The notes beneath the pieces are model-generated. The model was not told where the DNA came from. It worked only from the letters and a program-made list of their open reading frames with translations, and did not search any database. A DNA stretch of 5,870 bases, taken from positions 1-5,870 of the forward strand of contig CAIRFY010000340.1 of NCBI GenBank assembly GCA_903877945.1, read 5' to 3'. Made by a program: the position numbers and the translations under genes. Below are positions 4,251 to 5,870 of the stretch, piece after piece (position 1 is the first letter of the stretch; every line of letters begins with the position of its first letter). The DNA is from an uncultured Oscillochloris sp. GTDB taxonomy: Bacteria; Chloroflexota; Chloroflexia; Chloroflexales; Chloroflexaceae.

Positions 4251-5870
4251 GTCGACCTGGTCGTTCTCAGCCACAGGCGCAGCAACGCCCTGTCCCGCCG
4301 CCCGCTCCAGGTTTAGCGCCAGCAACCGGGCCAGGATCTCGTCGTCGCTCAGGGTGTCGGGCCAGCCGTAGGCCGCGAACACCGCCGCGTCGAGCGTGCG
4401 ATGGGCCACACTCAGCCAGTCGGGCCGCTGGTTGTAGAGGTTGGTCAGGGTGCGCTTTTTGAGATCAGCCTCGCTCAACCCTGGCTCGTTCAGCCACGTA
4501 TCGCGGAGCCGTACCAGTTCGCGGGTGGCGTCGGCGATGGCTTTCACCCGAGGGTCGGCATCCTCAGTCGGCTCCGTGCCGGGAGGCCAGGGGAAGGGGT
4601 AGGTTTCGAAGGTGGTTGAGGGGGTGTAACGAGAACCACTCTCCGCATCTCGTAGTTGCGTCCCCATCACACGCGACCACGTGCAGTGTGCTTTGGCGTG
4701 CAAAACTCCAAAAAAATAATCATCGTCACGCGCAACTACGATAACCTGCGTATCTGGTAGTATGTGTGCGTCAATCCAGACAAAAAGACGATGCTTTGCC
4801 ACCTGTGGTGTTCCAATATACCGACGAAAACCGTGTAGTCGTTCCCGCATACGCGGACGCGGCTCGCCAAGCAGCCACCATCGGTCTCGATAGGATTTGC
4901 GATGATTTTCAAGGCGCACCGGGTACACAACTCGGCGAACAAATGCGTAAGGAAGTTCATACAAACGTGCATCGTCTTCGGATGCTATCGTACCGAAATC
5001 AATAATCCAGTCGCCTGATGGTCGCCGTGTAATATCCTGTCCGTTGTATCGCAGCCGTAGTACATCGCTGTTCGCCCGCCGACTTAGATTTAGCGCACGA
5101 AGCATCTCCACAGCTTCATCAGCTGATAGTTCAAATGGCCCGTGTTTCGCCACACCATTGAAGGCATAATCTGTATTCTCAGAAAGAGTACGTGCTGTGT
5201 TCGTAGCCACTACGCCCGTAAGGTTTGCGTGGATAGCCGACACCGGAAGTCCATCAAGAAATCGATCCATCTGGTTGCCATTATCAAAGCAAACTAAAGA
5301 AACGTGGACATTCGCGCCATCAAGTATCCAGTTTTTGTCACTCCACGCCAGAAAAATATCACCGCTGGTCTTTATGCGATCAAGCACCTTACGGCTTGCG
5401 CCTCCGCGAATGCCCTGTGTGCCAATAAGTCCAGCACGTGCCACTGTGCCAATTTCAATGAACGCACGGCTACGTTCGATCCAGTAACAAACTAAGTCGG
5501 CTTGCCCAGGAACTCTGTCTGCGTACAGCGCACGCAATGTATTGACATACTCATCACCCAACTCACGCCGCATTTTCTTGTCGCCCAAAAACGGCGGGTT
5601 GCCCAAAATCACATCCACCGCTGGCCACTCCGGCTCAACCGGCTGCCCGTCCGCGTCGAAGGCGAGGATCGCGTCCTTGCACTCAATCGAGTGGAGTGTC
5701 TGCAAGATCGGCTCCATTGGCTGTCCCTCCAGCCAGCCGTTCAGGCGCAACCATTGGAGATGACCGATCCACACCACCACCTGGGCCAACTCGGCGGCAA
5801 AGGGGTTCTTCTCGATGCCGTGGAGTTGTAAGGGCGTCACGCCTAGCTCGGGCTGGGTCAGACCAAGGCC
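4233..5870 (-). CDS. MmeI-like N6-adenine DNA methyltransferase (N-terminus missing at the window edge)
   Basis: The frame is open to the right edge; 545 C-terminal residues are visible and the true start is outside. The GTG at 5840 is internal, since the frame continues upstream of it without a stop. Visible order, numbered from the edge: the HGIEKNPFAAELAQVVVWIGHLQW segment (17-40), which follows motif I in this family; motif IV NPPF (91-94, typical of N6-adenine enzymes) within ILGNPPFLGDKKMRRELGDEYV; TQGIRGG and AWSDKNWILDGANVHVS; a target-recognition region (about 260-420, including RYIGTPQVAKHRLFVW, ARDDDYFFGVLHAKAH, RYTPSTTFETYPFPWP); and a C-terminal helical domain ending LSDDEILARLLALNLER. 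The protein methylates adenine at a specific site; whether it also carries or partners a nuclease cannot be seen. The last five codons come from a repeat. The middle of the gene (about 4681-5580) is AT-richer than its ends. Confidence 0.92.
   Translation of the reverse strand, partial: GLGLTQPELGVTPLQLHGIEKNPFAAELAQVVVWIGHLQWLRLNGWLEGQPMEPILQTLHSIECKDAILAFDADGQPVEPEWPAVDVILGNPPFLGDKKMRRELGDEYVNTLRALYADRVPGQADLVCYWIERSRAFIEIGTVARAGLIGTQGIRGGASRKVLDRIKTSGDIFLAWSDKNWILDGANVHVSLVCFDNGNQMDRFLDGLPVSAIHANLTGVVATNTARTLSENTDYAFNGVAKHGPFELSADEAVEMLRALNLSRRANSDVLRLRYNGQDITRRPSGDWIIDFGTIASEDDARLYELPYAFVRRVVYPVRLENHRKSYRDRWWLLGEPRPRMRERLHGFRRYIGTPQVAKHRLFVWIDAHILPDTQVIVVARDDDYFFGVLHAKAHCTWSRVMGTQLRDAESGSRYTPSTTFETYPFPWPPGTEPTEDADPRVKAIADATRELVRLRDTWLNEPGLSEADLKKRTLTNLYNQRPDWLSVAHRTLDAAVFAAYGWPDTLSDDEILARLLALNLERAAGQGVAAPVAENDQVDSAMKR

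Noticed and set aside
4205..4462. Plus-strand frames across the methyltransferase (4205-4462, 4401-4619, 5502-5831)
   Set aside because: Low-complexity antisense shadows without ribosome sites or recognisable domains.
4233..5840. Methyltransferase starting at the GTG at 5840
   Set aside because: The frame stays open upstream to the window edge and the family needs motif I before this point, so the GTG is internal.

Overview
The window looks like the right-hand end of a small integrated mobile element, followed by what is probably host flank or a neighbouring defence locus. GC is moderately high, near 60% in most stretches. The methyltransferase type and general style would suit a Chloroflexota-like environmental bacterium. 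That is a weak guess, because no marker gene is present.

Positions 1-1336 (minus strand) hold a two-gene unit. A Cro/C1-type (XRE) regulator is followed by a two-TM protein whose C-terminal Mrr-like restriction-endonuclease domain is cut by the left window edge. This second gene has no stop inside the window and is easy to miss. Positions 1337-1432 are a compact divergent control region. It has a near-perfect sigma-70 promoter (TTGACA, 17 bp, TAATAT), a perfect 7-bp-arm palindrome overlapping its -35 box, and further copies of the same half-site (TGCGGT) at about 22-bp steps.

Positions 1433-3822 (plus strand) hold four tightly packed genes: a 70-aa orphan, a P22_AR_N-type phage antirepressor with a C-terminal winged-helix-like domain, a 124-aa orphan, and a tyrosine recombinase with all catalytic residues. 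Right after the integrase, at 3835-3879, lies the 3' part of a tRNA-Thr(CGT) gene, from anticodon loop to CCA, without its 5' half. This is the expected footprint of integration into a tRNA gene. It implies that the element extends leftward from about 3879 and beyond the window. Regulator, antirepressor and integrase would form the lysogeny-type switch, and the membrane-anchored Mrr-like nuclease would be cargo or a defence gene under the same operator region.

Positions 3880-4232 hold no gene but are rich in structure: a strong hairpin, a 12-bp tandem/inverted repeat cluster, and two tandem copies of a repeat of about 130 bp with an internal 8-bp tandem and a long imperfect palindrome. The second copy runs into the next gene and supplies its last five codons and stop. 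Positions 4233-5870 (minus strand) are the C-terminal 545 residues of an MmeI-like N6-adenine DNA methyltransferase with NPPF motif, target-recognition region and C-terminal helical domain. Its central part is clearly AT-richer than both ends, which suggests past exchange of the specificity region.
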